Part shown: positions 1 to 9,976 of the stretch, in pieces
Layout: the number at the start of each line of letters is the position of its first letter
Position numbering within the stretch: position 1 is the stretch's first letter
NCBI RefSeq assembly: GCF_010727605.1
Contig: NZ_AP022568.1
Coordinates: 4,154,001-4,218,000, forward strand
DNA length: 64,000 nucleotides
Direction of reading: 5' to 3'
Source of the DNA: Mycobacterium simiae
GTDB taxonomy: Bacteria > Actinomycetota > Actinomycetes > Mycobacteriales > Mycobacteriaceae
Translations under genes and position numbers: made by a program
Notes under the pieces: model-generated
Seen by the model: only the letters and a program-made list of their open reading frames with translations
Databases searched by the model: none
Told to the model about the DNA's origin: nothing

Positions 1-2258
1 CCGAGACTGTGGACAACGATCTGTGGCATGCCCAACGCGTCTTGCAGGCCACCTCGACCGCCCCGGTCGATCTGTCCGGTTGCGACGCGCTGTCGCGGGC
101 ACTCGACGTCGCCGCCGGCGACCAGGCCGCGCTGTCGGGCAACGAGCCGTTGCTGATCGAGCGCATCGACGCGGAATATGCACGTTACTTCACCGGTACC
201 GGGCGGCCCACCGGCGAATGGGCCGCGGCCATCTCCCGGCTGGCCGAGGCGGAGGACCGCGTGGCCGAATGCCGGGCGGCGGTCGCGGAGGTCGACGATC
301 GGGTGGGTCGCCATGCCGCGCTGACCGCGCAAGTCGCCGAACTCTCGCACCTGCAAGTCGCGACGGGTCCGCGACTGGCCTGCGCGCAGGCCGCGGCCGA
401 TAAGATCGCCGACCTCACTCGCCAAGCCCGCGAAGCCACATTGGTCGCGGCCGCCGCGGCGGCCACCAGCAACGCCGCCACCGCCGCACACACCGGGCGG
501 TTGCGACTGGTCGCCGACATCGAAGCCCGCGCAGCGGCTGTCGCGGCCGCCGAGGCCGCGGCACAGCAAGCCGCCGAGGCGCAGACCGAGGCGCGTGCGC
601 AGGCCGACGCGGCCGGTGCGGCGCTGCGGCAGGCCAGCCAAGTCGTGGCCGACCTGCAGGCTCGCACCGACGCCGCACGGCGGACCGTCGATCAACTCGC
701 CGGCCGCGAAGAGCGTGACCGGCTGACCGCACGACTGGCCAGGATCGAGGCGATCCAGCGTGACCGCGGCCGCGTCACTGCCGAGTTGGACCGGATCGTC
801 CTCACCGAGGAGCAGCTTCGGCGCATCGAAGCCGCCGCCGCCGCCGTCGACCGGACCAGCGACCAGCTGGAGATGATCTCTGCGGCAATCGACTTCACCG
901 CCATTGCTGCGGTCGAACTCACCGTCGGACACCAACATGTGTCGTTGTCGGCCGGAGAGAGCCTGTCGACGACGTGCACGGGTCCCACCGAGATCGAGGT
1001 GCCCGGTGTTCTGACGGCGCGGATCACCCCCGGCGCGACTGCGCTCGACGTTCAGGCGAAACACGCTGCTGCCCAACAGGAATTCGCTGCCGCGCTGACG
1101 GCCGGTGGGGTCACAGATCTCGCCGCGGCCCGCTCGACCGACCAGCATCGCCGTGAGTTGCAGAGCAGCCGCGACCAATTGAGTGCGACCCTGTCCGGCG
1201 TGTGCGGCGACGACGACATCGACGCGCTGCGGGAACGCCTGGCGCGGCTGCGCGCCGATCAACCGGCCGAGCCCGACCTCTTGCGCACCGATGTTGGCGC
1301 CGCCCGCACCGAGCTCGACACCGCGCAAGCGGCGCTGCTGACCGCAACCGCCGCATCCGAGGCCCGCCGTCGTGACGCCGTGGCCGCGGACACCCGGCTC
1401 ACCGAAACCTCCACGACTGCAACACTTCTACTCAGCGAGGTGACCAGCCAGCAAGCCGAACTGAGCAGGGCCGCCGCCCAGCTCGTTCAAGAGCGCGCCT
1501 CGGTGAGCGACGAAGGCCTGGCCTCGTCGGCGCTGGCCGCGCAACGCGCCGCAGAAACCGCGCAGCAGCGGGCCGACGAACTGGACCGGCAATTGGCCGA
1601 CGCCGCGCCGGACGCGGTTGCCGCCGAATTGGCGGCGGCCACCGAGGCCGCCTGCTCGCTGCGCCGCCGCCATGAAGACGCGACCGCGCAACTGCGTGAA
1701 CTGGCCGTCGAGCTCTCGGTTTTCGGCAGTGAAGGTCGGCAAGGCAAGCTTGACGCCGCGGAGATCGAGCGCGAGCACGCGGCCAGCCAGCACGCGCGGA
1801 TCGGCAGCCGGGCCCGGGCCGCCCAGTTGTTGCGGTCGGTGATGTCCCGCCACCGCGACACCACCCGGCTCGGTTATGTCGAGCCGTACCGCACGGAATT
1901 GCAGCGGCTCGGTCGCCCGGTCTTCGGGCCCAGCTTCGAAGTCGACATCGACACCGACCTGTGTATCCGCAGCCGAACCCTCGACGGCGTCACGGTGCCC
2001 TACGACTCGCTGTCGGGCGGGGCCAAGGAACAACTCGGGATCTTGGCGCGCCTCGCCGGTGCCGCCCTGGTCGCCAAGGAAGACGCGGTCCCGGTCGTGG
2101 TCGACGATGCGCTCGGCTTCACCGACCCGGACCGCCTGGCCAAGATGGGTGAGGTGTTCGACAGCGTTGGCGCGCACGGGCAGGTGATCGTGTTGACCTG
2201 CAGTCCCGACCGTTACGACGGAGTCAAGGGCGCGCACCGCATCGATCTCAACGTGTAG
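1..2258 (+). CDS. SbcC-like AAA/SMC-type ATPase, C-terminal part (5' end outside window)
   Basis: The reading frame is open from the first bases, so the gene starts before the window and only about 750 C-terminal residues are visible. Most of the protein is Ala/Glu/Arg/Gln-rich and looks like a long two-part coiled coil, separated by a compact segment around 870-1030. The C-terminus carries an ABC/SMC-type signature (LSGGAKEQL, near base 2010-2040) followed by a Walker B-like strand (VVVDDALGF, near 2095-2120). This layout is that of SbcC/Rad50-type ATPases used in DNA end processing. From memory, the M. tuberculosis counterpart is Rv1278, which lies next to a metallophosphoesterase gene; that partner would be just upstream, out of sight. 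The DNA repair role is inferred. Confidence 0.85.
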   Translation, partial: ETVDNDLWHAQRVLQATSTAPVDLSGCDALSRALDVAAGDQAALSGNEPLLIERIDAEYARYFTGTGRPTGEWAAAISRLAEAEDRVAECRAAVAEVDDRVGRHAALTAQVAELSHLQVATGPRLACAQAAADKIADLTRQAREATLVAAAAAATSNAATAAHTGRLRLVADIEARAAAVAAAEAAAQQAAEAQTEARAQADAAGAALRQASQVVADLQARTDAARRTVDQLAGREERDRLTARLARIEAIQRDRGRVTAELDRIVLTEEQLRRIEAAAAAVDRTSDQLEMISAAIDFTAIAAVELTVGHQHVSLSAGESLSTTCTGPTEIEVPGVLTARITPGATALDVQAKHAAAQQEFAAALTAGGVTDLAAARSTDQHRRELQSSRDQLSATLSGVCGDDDIDALRERLARLRADQPAEPDLLRTDVGAARTELDTAQAALLTATAASEARRRDAVAADTRLTETSTTATLLLSEVTSQQAELSRAAAQLVQERASVSDEGLASSALAAQRAAETAQQRADELDRQLADAAPDAVAAELAAATEAACSLRRRHEDATAQLRELAVELSVFGSEGRQGKLDAAEIEREHAASQHARIGSRARAAQLLRSVMSRHRDTTRLGYVEPYRTELQRLGRPVFGPSFEVDIDTDLCIRSRTLDGVTVPYDSLSGGAKEQLGILARLAGAALVAKEDAVPVVVDDALGFTDPDRLAKMGEVFDSVGAHGQVIVLTCSPDRYDGVKGAHRIDLNV

Positions 2259-2323
2259 CTCGAAGACCCAAGCGGCAGCCAGCGCCGTGCTGCTGATCGT
2301 CCCCGGGCTAGGCAGAATAAGCC

Positions 2324-3574
2324 GTGATGACAATAAACGCGAGACGTCGCCGGGTGCAGCAGAAGCTCGCCGAAATGCCTGGTGTCCGGCCGGTCCGCCG
2401 GCCGATATCCCCGGGCAACTCCGAGGAGTTCGATCTTTACTACGTGCGCGCCGGCCGCAAGTCCGCGCATCCGCTGGTTATCATCCCCGGCGGTCCCGGC
2501 GTGGCGTCGCTGCAGGTCTACAAGGGGTTGCGACGCCGAGCGGCGAACGCCGGGCTCGACGTCATCATGATCGAACACCGCGGCATCGGAATGTCGCGGC
2601 ACGACGACTCGGGCGCCGACCTGCCGCCCGAAGCGATCACCGTAGACCAGGTGGTGGACGACGTCGCCGCCGTGCTCGACGACGCCCGGGTGCGCTCCGC
2701 CGTCATCTACGGCACGTCGTACGGCAGCTATATCGCGGCCGGCGTGGGCGTGCGTCATCCCGGTCGAGTGCACGCGATGATTCTCGACTCGCCGCTGCTG
2801 TCGCGCCACGACATCGTGATCGTGCGCGACGCTGTTCGGGGCCTATTTTTCGACGGTGACACACCCGAAACCGCCGCGCTGGCAACAAAAGCCCGCAAGC
2901 TCTTCGACTCCGGATTGCTGTCCGGGTCGGCGGGGGAGATCGCCACTACCATCTACGCCTACGGTGGGGCGTCGCTGCTGGATCGCGAACTGGACTTGTT
3001 GCTGAGCGGTCGAAAAGCGTTGTGGTGGGCCCTGTCGCGCATGTCTGCGGTCGTCAGCCTCAACGTGGCCTACCGCCACGAGGTCGACCTGGTCAGCCGC
3101 ATCGCGTTCCGTGAACTGGACTATGCGGCCGAACCTGATGGCCTGCCATTCGACCCCGCCGCCGCGATGCGCGAAATCATGGATGTGACACACGTATTCG
3201 AGTGCGAGCCGTATGACCTGGTGAGCGAGATGCCGAAATTCGGCTGGCCCACGGTCGTGATCTCCGGCGGCCGCGATCTGGTGACGCCCCGCGCCGTGGC
3301 CGAGCGGGTGGCGTCGTTGGTGCCCGGTGCGGTGCTGCTGGCGCTGCCGACCACGGCGCACAGCGCGCTGGACTTTCGCGAGCCGGCCGCGCTGGCCGTC
3401 GCTGCGGCGGTGTGCCGCGGCGAGGTCGACAGGCTCGCCGGTCAAGAACCTGCGCTAGATGCACTGCCGGCGCGGCCAGCCCTGCGCGTGCTGTGGAAGG
3501 CGGTGCTGGTGGCGGCCATCGTCGAGGGCGCGTTACCAGCCCTACCGCTGCCGTCGCGGATCAAGTCCGCATGA
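2324..3574 (+). CDS. alpha/beta hydrolase, proline iminopeptidase-like
   Basis: A 416-residue protein starting GTG-ATG, 65 bp after the upstream gene. It has a PGGPG oxyanion-hole motif at residues 55-59 and a nucleophile elbow GTSYGS with Ser132. A candidate acid lies in GGRDLVTPR and a candidate His in TTAHSALDF near the C-terminus. This motif set matches the proline iminopeptidase/TAP-like branch of alpha/beta hydrolases; the actual substrate (peptide, ester or other) cannot be read from sequence. It ends convergently with oppA, overlapping its stop region by 14 bp. In M. tuberculosis this slot, by memory, holds a GMC oxidoreductase gene (Rv1279), so this gene is a local difference. The last 30 residues are hydrophobic and may form a membrane anchor. 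Confidence 0.85.
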   Translation: MMTINARRRRVQQKLAEMPGVRPVRRPISPGNSEEFDLYYVRAGRKSAHPLVIIPGGPGVASLQVYKGLRRRAANAGLDVIMIEHRGIGMSRHDDSGADLPPEAITVDQVVDDVAAVLDDARVRSAVIYGTSYGSYIAAGVGVRHPGRVHAMILDSPLLSRHDIVIVRDAVRGLFFDGDTPETAALATKARKLFDSGLLSGSAGEIATTIYAYGGASLLDRELDLLLSGRKALWWALSRMSAVVSLNVAYRHEVDLVSRIAFRELDYAAEPDGLPFDPAAAMREIMDVTHVFECEPYDLVSEMPKFGWPTVVISGGRDLVTPRAVAERVASLVPGAVLLALPTTAHSALDFREPAALAVAAAVCRGEVDRLAGQEPALDALPARPALRVLWKAVLVAAIVEGALPALPLPSRIKSA

Positions 3575-5234
3575 ACCCGATTGCCGTGTAATCGATGTCG
3601 GCCAGACCCGGCGCGCCGAAGTTAGCCAAGTCGCTGCGCACCGCGTGGTTGCCTGGCGACTGGAACAGCGGCAGGTTGAAGCCTTCCTGCCAGATCATCG
3701 AGTCCACCTGATTGGCGAGCGCTCGCGCCTTATCCTGGTCCAGTTCCGACAGCGTCTCGGAGATCTTCGCATCGATCGCGGCGTTGCCGATCCTGCCGAA
3801 GTTGCTGTCACCGTCCGAGGTGTAGATTTGGGGGAGCGCCGACAACGGGAACGCGTTGCCCTCCCAACCGAACTGAGCGATATCGAAGTCGCCGACGCCG
3901 ATGTACTGGCTGAAGAAACCGTTGCCGGCTTTGACGTCGAGGACCAGCTTCACACCGATTTGCGCCAGGCTGTTCTGTGCCACCATCGCGATCTGCCGGT
4001 TTGACGGGGCGTCGAACAGCACGTCGCGGACGATCAGCTGCTTGCCGTCCTTCTCGCGTACCCCGTCGCGGAGCTTCCAGCCCATGGCATCCAAGTCGTG
4101 CCGAGCCTTGTCCGGGTTGTAATCAGCTGGTGCACTGTTGTTTTGGTATCCGACCTGGCCCGCCACGTAGATGTGGTTGTTCAGCGGCGTGGGGTGTGTG
4201 GCCAGGCCGTGCTGGACGACATCGACGATGGCCTGGCGGTTGATGCCCTGACAAACCGCCAGCCGCAGCCGCTCGTCGGCCATGATCGACCCGTCGGCAC
4301 CGTTGAAGGTCAAGTGGAACCAGGTGGGGGCAGGTGCACGACGGATCACGATGCCCGGTGTCCGTTGGGCGGTCACCATATCGTCGAGCGTGGTGATGCC
4401 CGCGGTATCGATCGCCTTGTTCTGTAGCGCGGGGATGATGGCCGAAACGTCGAGCACCAGATAGGTGATCGAATCCAGGCGCGGCTTGCGGCCCCACCAG
4501 CGGGGGTTTCGGGTCAGCACGATGCGTTCGGCGGTCCGGTCAATGGTGGAGACGAGGAACGGGCCGGCCGACGGGCCGGGCCGCTCGAGCTGGCCCTTAT
4601 TGAAGACCTCCGGATTGGCCGTCATGCTGCGGGGCTGTATCCCGCCCGCGAACATCCCCCGCCATTCGGAGTACGGAACAGAGAAGGTGACCACCGCCTG
4701 CCGGTCGTCTACGCCGCGGGTCACCGATTTCACACGTTCGAACCCGGCCCGGCTGGCAATCAGGTACCTCTTGTCGTGGCCGTTGCACGCCTCGACCTCG
4801 GACTTGAGGTCCTCCCAGGTAATCGGCGTGCCGTCGCTCCAGGTTGCATTGGGATTGATTGTGTACGTGACGGTTTGGGGGTTGGTGCCGGTCAGCTCGG
4901 CCCCGGTGAAGTAGTCCGTGTTGAGCTTCAGCGTCCCGTCGGGCTGGGTCACGAATGCTCCCGGCAGGGTGGCACCGAGCACCGCGGCGGTGTCGGAGGT
5001 GTTGCCGTCGATGTTCAGCTCGTTGAAGTTGTCCGGGAACGCCGTCAACGGCAGTCGCAGGTCGCCGCCATCCCGCAGCGTGGTGGGGTCCTGCGGGTTC
5101 ATGTCGCTGCGCGCGCCGAGCTGCGCGGCCCGCGTCTCGGGCAGCGCCTGGTAACCGGTGGAACATCCGGCGACCAGCAACACCGACGCGACGGCCAGCA
5201 CTGCGATTTTGCGGGCCCTGGGCATCATTTTCAC
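3561..5234 (-). CDS. oppA: oligopeptide ABC transporter substrate-binding lipoprotein
   Basis: A family 5 extracellular solute-binding protein (SBP_bac_5) that captures peptides outside the membrane and delivers them to OppBC. The N-terminus is a lipoprotein signal: basic MPRARK, a hydrophobic stretch, then lipobox LLVAGC with Cys24. Downstream sequence such as TYTINPNATWSDGTPITWED and NPRWWGRKPRLDSITY is typical of the family, and length (557 aa) fits. The start is uncertain: GTG at 5234 lies 10 bp after the oppD stop and follows a GGCGGG purine-rich stretch; ATG at 5261 would overlap oppD. It is the last gene of oppB-oppC-oppD-oppA. Counterpart of Rv1280c. Confidence 0.93.
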   Translation of the reverse strand: MKMMPRARKIAVLAVASVLLVAGCSTGYQALPETRAAQLGARSDMNPQDPTTLRDGGDLRLPLTAFPDNFNELNIDGNTSDTAAVLGATLPGAFVTQPDGTLKLNTDYFTGAELTGTNPQTVTYTINPNATWSDGTPITWEDLKSEVEACNGHDKRYLIASRAGFERVKSVTRGVDDRQAVVTFSVPYSEWRGMFAGGIQPRSMTANPEVFNKGQLERPGPSAGPFLVSTIDRTAERIVLTRNPRWWGRKPRLDSITYLVLDVSAIIPALQNKAIDTAGITTLDDMVTAQRTPGIVIRRAPAPTWFHLTFNGADGSIMADERLRLAVCQGINRQAIVDVVQHGLATHPTPLNNHIYVAGQVGYQNNSAPADYNPDKARHDLDAMGWKLRDGVREKDGKQLIVRDVLFDAPSNRQIAMVAQNSLAQIGVKLVLDVKAGNGFFSQYIGVGDFDIAQFGWEGNAFPLSALPQIYTSDGDSNFGRIGNAAIDAKISETLSELDQDKARALANQVDSMIWQEGFNLPLFQSPGNHAVRSDLANFGAPGLADIDYTAIGFMRT

Positions 5235-5244
5235 CCCGCCGATG

Positions 5245-7095
5245 CTAACCGGCCGTGACATCGGGATGTGCTCGCGGAACGGCGGCCAACAGCCGCTGGG
5301 TGTACTCGTGCTGTGGATCGGTAAAAACCTCGTCACTGTCGCCCTGCTCGACAATGGCGCCGCGGTAGAGCACCACCACCCGATGCGCCAGATGCCTTAC
5401 TACCGAAAGATCATGTGAGACAAACAGATACGACAAGTCAAAGCGATCCTGCAGGTCAAGCAGCAGGTTGATGATGCCCGCTTGGATCGACACGTCCAGC
5501 GCCGACACCGGCTCGTCGAGGGCCAGTATTTTGGGCTGCAACGCCAGCGCCCGCGCGATCCCGATGCGCTGCTTCTGTCCGCCGGAAAACTCGGCCGGAT
5601 AGCGAGCTGCGTCCGCGCGGCGCAGGCCGACGATGTCCAACAGCTCCGCGACTCGCGCATCGGCGTCACTCTTGCGAAACCCGTTCGCCTGCAAGGGCTC
5701 GGCGATGACCTCGGAAACGGGGAGCCGGGGATCCAGCGACGCTACCGGATCCTGGAACACCACCTGAACGTCGCGCCGCAGCGCACGACGATGCTGGGCG
5801 CTCAGCCGCGCCACGTCGGCGCCGAGCACCTCGATAGTGCCCGACTGCGGGGGTGCCAGTTCGAGTATCTGTTGCAGCGTGGTCGATTTGCCCGACCCGG
5901 ACTCCCCGACGATCGCCAGCGTGCGGCCCCGCTGCAAAGTGAAGCTGATGCCGTCGACAGCCCGCACTTCACCCACCCTCCGGCGAAAGACGACCCCCTT
6001 GGTTAAAGGGTAGGTTTTGGCGAGGTCGGTGACCCGCAGCACCGCATCGCGTTCCCCGGACGCGCCGTCAATGCGATCCGGATGCGTTGACACGTCGAAG
6101 ATTTCGGCTGCGGTGCGGCCCGCGACCTCGTCGGTGCGAATGCAGGCCGCCCGGTGCCCGTCCGCGACGGAGATCAAAGGTGGTTCGGCCGAACGGCACT
6201 CGTCGATCACCAGCGGACAGCGCGGCGCGAACGGACAAGCGTCGGGCACCGGCTCGGATACCGTGGGCGGTGCGCCGGGAATGGGGATCAACCGGGTGCC
6301 CTGCGCGGCGTCCAACCGCGGCACCGAACCGAGCAGCCCGACCGTGTAGGGCATGCGGCGGTCCTGGTACAGATCGTCGACAGTGGCGATCTCGACCGCA
6401 CGGCCGGCGTACATGACCATCGCCCGGTCGGCGAACTCCGAGACCACCCCCAGATCGTGGGTGATGATCAGCACGCCCGCACCGGTGACGTCGCGCGCTG
6501 TGCGCAGCACGTCGAGAATCTGCGCCTGCACGGTGACGTCCAGCGCGGTGGTCGGCTCGTCACAGATCAGCAGATCCGGATCGTTGGCGATCGCAATCGC
6601 GATGACCACCCGCTGCCGCTCGCCGCCGGACAACTCGTGCGGAAACGCTTTCGCCCGGCGGTCCGGCTGTGCGATGCCGACGAGCTCGAGCAGCTCCACG
6701 GCGCGCGTGCGGGCGGCTGCCCGGCCGACGTCGCGGTGGTGGACCGTGATGGCTTCCGCGATTTGGTCCCCGACCGTGTAGACGGGGGTCAGCGCGGACA
6801 TCGGGTCCTGGAACACGGTGCCGATCGTCTTGCCGCGGACCTGAGACATCGCCTGGTCGGGCAGCTCGAGCAACTCTCGGCCTTGCAACCGCACTGAACC
6901 CGAGACCTGACCGTACTCCGGCAGCAGCCCGACCACGGCCATCGCCGCGGTGCTTTTACCCGAGCCGGATTCGCCCACGATGGCCAGGACTTCGCCCGGA
7001 TCGATGTGGTACGTCGCGCCGCGCACGGCGGGCACCCGCACGTCCCCGGTGTCGAAGGTGACGCTGAGGTCGGTCACCTCCAGCAGTGCCGTCAC
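5245..7095 (-). CDS. oppD: oligopeptide ABC transporter ATPase with two nucleotide-binding domains
   Basis: A 616-residue fusion of two ABC ATPase domains (OppD plus OppF), powering peptide uptake at the cytoplasmic face. Domain 1 has Walker [10 protein letters not shown] at residues 41-49, signature LSGGERQR and Walker B LLICDEPT. Between the domains lies a cysteine-containing oligopeptide-transporter C-terminal segment ([14 protein letters not shown]). Domain 2 repeats Walker A near residue 400, signature FSGGQKQR near 505 and Walker B ILALDEP. All catalytic motifs are intact. GTG start at 7095 overlaps the oppC stop by 4 bp, consistent with translational coupling. Counterpart of Rv1281c. 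Confidence 0.96.
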   Translation of the reverse strand: MTALLEVTDLSVTFDTGDVRVPAVRGATYHIDPGEVLAIVGESGSGKSTAAMAVVGLLPEYGQVSGSVRLQGRELLELPDQAMSQVRGKTIGTVFQDPMSALTPVYTVGDQIAEAITVHHRDVGRAAARTRAVELLELVGIAQPDRRAKAFPHELSGGERQRVVIAIAIANDPDLLICDEPTTALDVTVQAQILDVLRTARDVTGAGVLIITHDLGVVSEFADRAMVMYAGRAVEIATVDDLYQDRRMPYTVGLLGSVPRLDAAQGTRLIPIPGAPPTVSEPVPDACPFAPRCPLVIDECRSAEPPLISVADGHRAACIRTDEVAGRTAAEIFDVSTHPDRIDGASGERDAVLRVTDLAKTYPLTKGVVFRRRVGEVRAVDGISFTLQRGRTLAIVGESGSGKSTTLQQILELAPPQSGTIEVLGADVARLSAQHRRALRRDVQVVFQDPVASLDPRLPVSEVIAEPLQANGFRKSDADARVAELLDIVGLRRADAARYPAEFSGGQKQRIGIARALALQPKILALDEPVSALDVSIQAGIINLLLDLQDRFDLSYLFVSHDLSVVRHLAHRVVVLYRGAIVEQGDSDEVFTDPQHEYTQRLLAAVPRAHPDVTAG

Positions 7096-8015
7096 CGCGG
7101 CCGTCCCGCCATCTTGGGTTTCTTTCGACGTGTGGGCCGCGCGGACGGATCGACGGCGTCGCGCAGTCCGTCACCGGCGAGGTTCGCGCACAACACAATC
7201 GCGACCAGCGCAGCGCCCGGGAACAGGAAGACCCATGGGAACGTAGTCACCGACGGCGTGCCTTCGGCGATCAGGGTGCCCAGCGAGACGTCCGGCGGCT
7301 GAACGCCGAATCCCAAGAAGCTGAGCCCGGTTTCGGCCAGAATTGCGAATCCGACGTTCAGTGTGGCGTCGATGATCAGGATCGACGCCACGTTCGGCAC
7401 GATGTGATGAACGATCACCCGCCGACTCGAAACGCCCATATACCGTGCGGCGCGGACGAATTCACGCTCACGCAGGCTCATTGTCAGTCCGCGCACCATC
7501 CGCGAGCTGACCATCCAGCCGAATGCGGCGAGCAACACGATAAGCCACAGAATGCTGTTCGAATGCTTGGTCCGCGGCGTGACGATCGCGATCAGCAGGA
7601 AACTGGGCACCACCAGGAGCAGGTCCACCAGCCACATCAGGGTGCGATCCCGCCACCCCCCGAAATAGCCGGCCACCGATCCGACGGTGGCGGCGATCGT
7701 GGTCGAGATTACCGCGACGCATACGCCGATCAGTAGCGACTTTTGCATGCCGGTCAGGGTGCGGGCCAGCAGGTCCTGGCCCAGCGCATTGGTACCGAAC
7801 CAGTGTCGCGTCGACGGCGGCTGCAGCAGCGCGTGCAGGTCCAGATCGAGGTAGCTGTAGGGCAACAGCGGCGGCAACGCATAGCATCCGATGAATGCCA
7901 GCGCCAGCAGGATCAACGCGGCCGCGGCGGGCCGATTACGGAGAAAACGGCGCACCAACAGGTTTCGACGCGAGGTGAACGTCGCGACGGGGTCGACGCC
8001 GGTGCGCGTGGTCAT
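7092..8015 (-). CDS. oppC: oligopeptide ABC transporter permease
   Basis: A BPD-type inner-membrane permease of 307 residues forming the channel with OppB. An N-terminal cytoplasmic tail precedes the first membrane segment ([20 protein letters not shown]), and the OppC N-terminal domain is followed by the canonical EAA-type loop near [24 protein letters not shown]. Start chosen at ATG 8015, which overlaps the oppB stop by 4 bp (ATGA); the longer frame upstream runs inside oppB. The C-terminus is basic (RPTRRKKPK). Counterpart of Rv1282c. Confidence 0.95.
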   Translation of the reverse strand: MTTRTGVDPVATFTSRRNLLVRRFLRNRPAAAALILLALAFIGCYALPPLLPYSYLDLDLHALLQPPSTRHWFGTNALGQDLLARTLTGMQKSLLIGVCVAVISTTIAATVGSVAGYFGGWRDRTLMWLVDLLLVVPSFLLIAIVTPRTKHSNSILWLIVLLAAFGWMVSSRMVRGLTMSLREREFVRAARYMGVSSRRVIVHHIVPNVASILIIDATLNVGFAILAETGLSFLGFGVQPPDVSLGTLIAEGTPSVTTFPWVFLFPGAALVAIVLCANLAGDGLRDAVDPSARPTRRKKPKMAGRPR

Positions 8016-8989
8016 GACACCCGCACTCTCGGATCCAGTGCCGCGTAGATGACGTCGGACAGTAAGCCCGCCAAAAGCACTGCCGCGCCGGAGAACAGTG
8101 TGATGGCCGCGACAACGTTCGCGTCCTGGGTCGCGATTCCCGATACCACCCATTCGCCCATGCCGTGCCAGCCGAAGATTTTCTCGACGAACACCGCCCC
8201 GACGACCAGCCCGCTCACGCCATAGGCGAACAACGTGGCCATCGGGATGAGCGCGGTGCGCAGCCCGTGCTTGAACAACGCGCGCCGACGGGTCAATCCC
8301 TTTGCGCGCGCGGTCCGGATGAAGTCCTCGCCGAGCACGTCGAGCATCGCATTGCGTTGATAGCGGCTAAAACTCGCGATCGCGCCCAGAGCCAGCGTCA
8401 GGGTCGGCAGCACGATGTGCTGCAGCCGCCCGATCAGCGCGTCGACGGTTCCGGTGGGCGGCAGCGGCGAGGTCTCGCCCGTGTATTGGAAGATCCCCAC
8501 GCCGGTGAGCATGTTGACCCGCAGTGCGCCGAGAATGAGCAGGCTCGCCAGCACGAACGACGGGATGCTCAAGACGAGCAGCGACAACACCGTGATCACT
8601 CGGTCGCTGAGCCGGTACTGCCGCACCGCACCCCAGGCGCCCACGACAACGCCGATCAGGGTGCCCAGCACCGAGCCCGTCACCACCAACCGCAGGCTCA
8701 CCCCGACCCGGCGCCACAGCTCCTGGGAGACCGGATGGCCGCTGACCGTCATCCCGAAGTCACCGCGAACCACACCCGAGACCCAGTTGGCATAGCGGAG
8801 GACCACCGGTTTATCCAAGCCCAGCGCAACGGCCTTGGCGTGAATGGCCTCCGGTGGTGGCGTCGGGTGACGTTGCACGAAGCTGTCCAGCGGGTGAAAT
8901 GTCTGGGAGGTCAACAGAAAAGTCAGGAAAGACGCCAGCACCAGCAGGACGGCGTAGTTGAGGAACCGTCGGGCGAGGTACCGGATCAT
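8012..8989 (-). CDS. oppB: oligopeptide ABC transporter permease
   Basis: First gene of the opp operon; a 325-residue BPD-type permease with the OppB N-terminal cap (MIRYLARRFLNY) and a conserved coupling-helix loop (EDFIRTARAKGLTRRRALFKH). ATG at 8989 was chosen over the GTG at 9010 because it gives the family N-terminus and the length recalled for Rv1283c. It diverges from the ArsR gene at 9151, so the 161-bp gap (8990-9150) carries the control regions of both operons. The opp genes overlap at each junction except oppD-oppA. Confidence 0.94.
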   Translation of the reverse strand: MIRYLARRFLNYAVLLVLASFLTFLLTSQTFHPLDSFVQRHPTPPPEAIHAKAVALGLDKPVVLRYANWVSGVVRGDFGMTVSGHPVSQELWRRVGVSLRLVVTGSVLGTLIGVVVGAWGAVRQYRLSDRVITVLSLLVLSIPSFVLASLLILGALRVNMLTGVGIFQYTGETSPLPPTGTVDALIGRLQHIVLPTLTLALGAIASFSRYQRNAMLDVLGEDFIRTARAKGLTRRRALFKHGLRTALIPMATLFAYGVSGLVVGAVFVEKIFGWHGMGEWVVSGIATQDANVVAAITLFSGAAVLLAGLLSDVIYAALDPRVRVS

Positions 8990-9098
8990 GCCCGGGCGGC
9001 CTGCCTGCATCGCATTGGGACAGGTTAGCGAGATAAGCGCGAGGCTGGCTCGGAACCCGGCGACCTAACTCGGCGCCGCCGGCAGCCAGGACGTATGA

Positions 9099-9141
9099 TG
9101 AATTCTTCAACTGATCAACTTTACGTGTAGTGAATTCTTCA
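9099..9141. promoter_or_regulatory. twin inverted-repeat operator, probable ArsR-family binding sites
   Basis: The 11-mer TGAATTCTTCA (arms TGAA and TTCA around a 3-bp centre) occurs twice, at 9099-9109 and 9131-9141, start-to-start spacing 32 bp (about three helical turns). The second copy ends 9 bp before the GTG start of the ArsR gene and runs into its AGGAG ribosome-binding site, so a bound dimer would block transcription or initiation. The site assignment is inferred; the repeats are seen directly. Confidence 0.65.
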
Positions 9142-9150
9142 GGAGCAAAG

Positions 9151-9495
9151 GTGGAATCGAAGCCCCTGTACAAGCTCAAAGCCGATTTCTTCAAGACGCT
9201 CGGCCATCCGGCACGCATCAGAATTCTCGAGCTGCTGGTGGAGCGGGATCGCTCGGTCGGGGAGTTGTTGGTGTCCGATGTGGGACTCGAAGCGTCGAAC
9301 CTATCCCAGCAACTGGCGGTGTTGCGTCGGGCGGGCGTCGTCGTCGCGGACCGCGACGGCAACGTCGTGACGTATTCGATCGCCTCGCCCGATATCGCCG
9401 AGTTGCTGGCGGTGGCGCGCCAGGTGTTGGCCAGGGTGCTTGCCGATCGGGTCGCGGTGCTGGACGACCTGCGCGCCGGCTTCACGGCCAATTAG
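9151..9495 (+). CDS. ArsR/SmtB-family winged-helix regulator (Rv0081-like)
   Basis: A 114-residue regulator with the ArsR winged helix: helix-turn-helix around LEASNLSQQLAVLRRAG and a wing at VVADRDGNVVTYS. No clustered cysteines of an arsenic or cadmium sensor are present, so the signal is unlikely to be a thiophilic metal. GTG at 9151 was chosen over GTG at 9130 because AGGAG lies 5 bp upstream and the length then equals that recalled for Rv0081, an autoregulated member of the M. tuberculosis hypoxia network. It is followed after 4 bp by the hyc-like operon and is probably its local regulator through the TGAATTCTTCA sites. Confidence 0.93.
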   Translation: MESKPLYKLKADFFKTLGHPARIRILELLVERDRSVGELLVSDVGLEASNLSQQLAVLRRAGVVVADRDGNVVTYSIASPDIAELLAVARQVLARVLADRVAVLDDLRAGFTAN

Positions 9496-9499
9496 CGCC

Positions 9500-9976
9500 A
9501 TGGGTTGGCTGGCCAAGATCATTCGCGTTGGCCGGATCGTCGAGCCCGCTGTGGCGGCGCCGTCGGCGACGGAATCGGCGCTGGGCGTGAAGGGTTCGCT
9601 ACAGATCCGGCATGTTGATGCGGGTTCGTGCAACGGATGTGAGGTGGAGATTTCAGGCGTGTTCGGTCCGGTGTACGACGCGGAGCGGTTCGGGGCACGG
9701 CTGGTAGCCTCGCCCCGGCACGCCGATGCGCTGCTGGTGACCGGGGTGGTGACGCGCAACATGGCCGGCCCGCTGCGCAACACCGTTGAGGCGACGCCAC
9801 GCCCACGGGTGGTGATCGCGTGCGGCGATTGCGCCTTGAACGCAGGGGTGTTCAAAGGTTCCTATGCCGTCGCGGGTTCGGTGGGCGAGGTGGTGCCCGT
9901 CGATGTCGAAGTTGCGGGATGTCCGCCCACACCCGCCCAGATCGTTGCGGCCCTGCGAGCGGTGACCGGGAAGTGA
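9500..9976 (+). CDS. NuoB/HycG-like iron-sulfur small subunit of Ehr-type complex
   Basis: A 158-residue homologue of the small electron-transfer subunit of group 4 hydrogenases and complex I (NuoB/PSST, HycG). It keeps the proximal [4Fe-4S] ligands: AGSCNGCE (Cys44, Cys47), ACGDC (Cys108/Cys111) and AGCPP (Cys141). No membrane segment is apparent; it should sit peripherally with HycE. ATG at 9500 is 4 bp after the ArsR gene stop. The intact cluster alongside a large subunit without NiFe ligands implies electron transfer to something other than H2/H+. Counterpart of Rv0082. Confidence 0.92.
   Translation: MGWLAKIIRVGRIVEPAVAAPSATESALGVKGSLQIRHVDAGSCNGCEVEISGVFGPVYDAERFGARLVASPRHADALLVTGVVTRNMAGPLRNTVEATPRPRVVIACGDCALNAGVFKGSYAVAGSVGEVVPVDVEVAGCPPTPAQIVAALRAVTGK

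Noticed and set aside
1428-2333. 301-residue reverse-strand frame opposite the SbcC-like gene
   Set aside because: Antisense shadow; forward frame has the ABC signature and Walker B.
9015-9021. TTGGGAC as a DosR half-site upstream of oppB/ArsR
   Set aside because: Only one partial half is present and the other half of the palindrome is missing, so it does not meet the DosR box pattern.
9820-9972. Longer N-terminus of the HyfB-like subunit
   Set aside because: The extra 51 residues lie inside the small-subunit gene and are Arg-rich; the GTGA overlap at 9973 is the normal junction.
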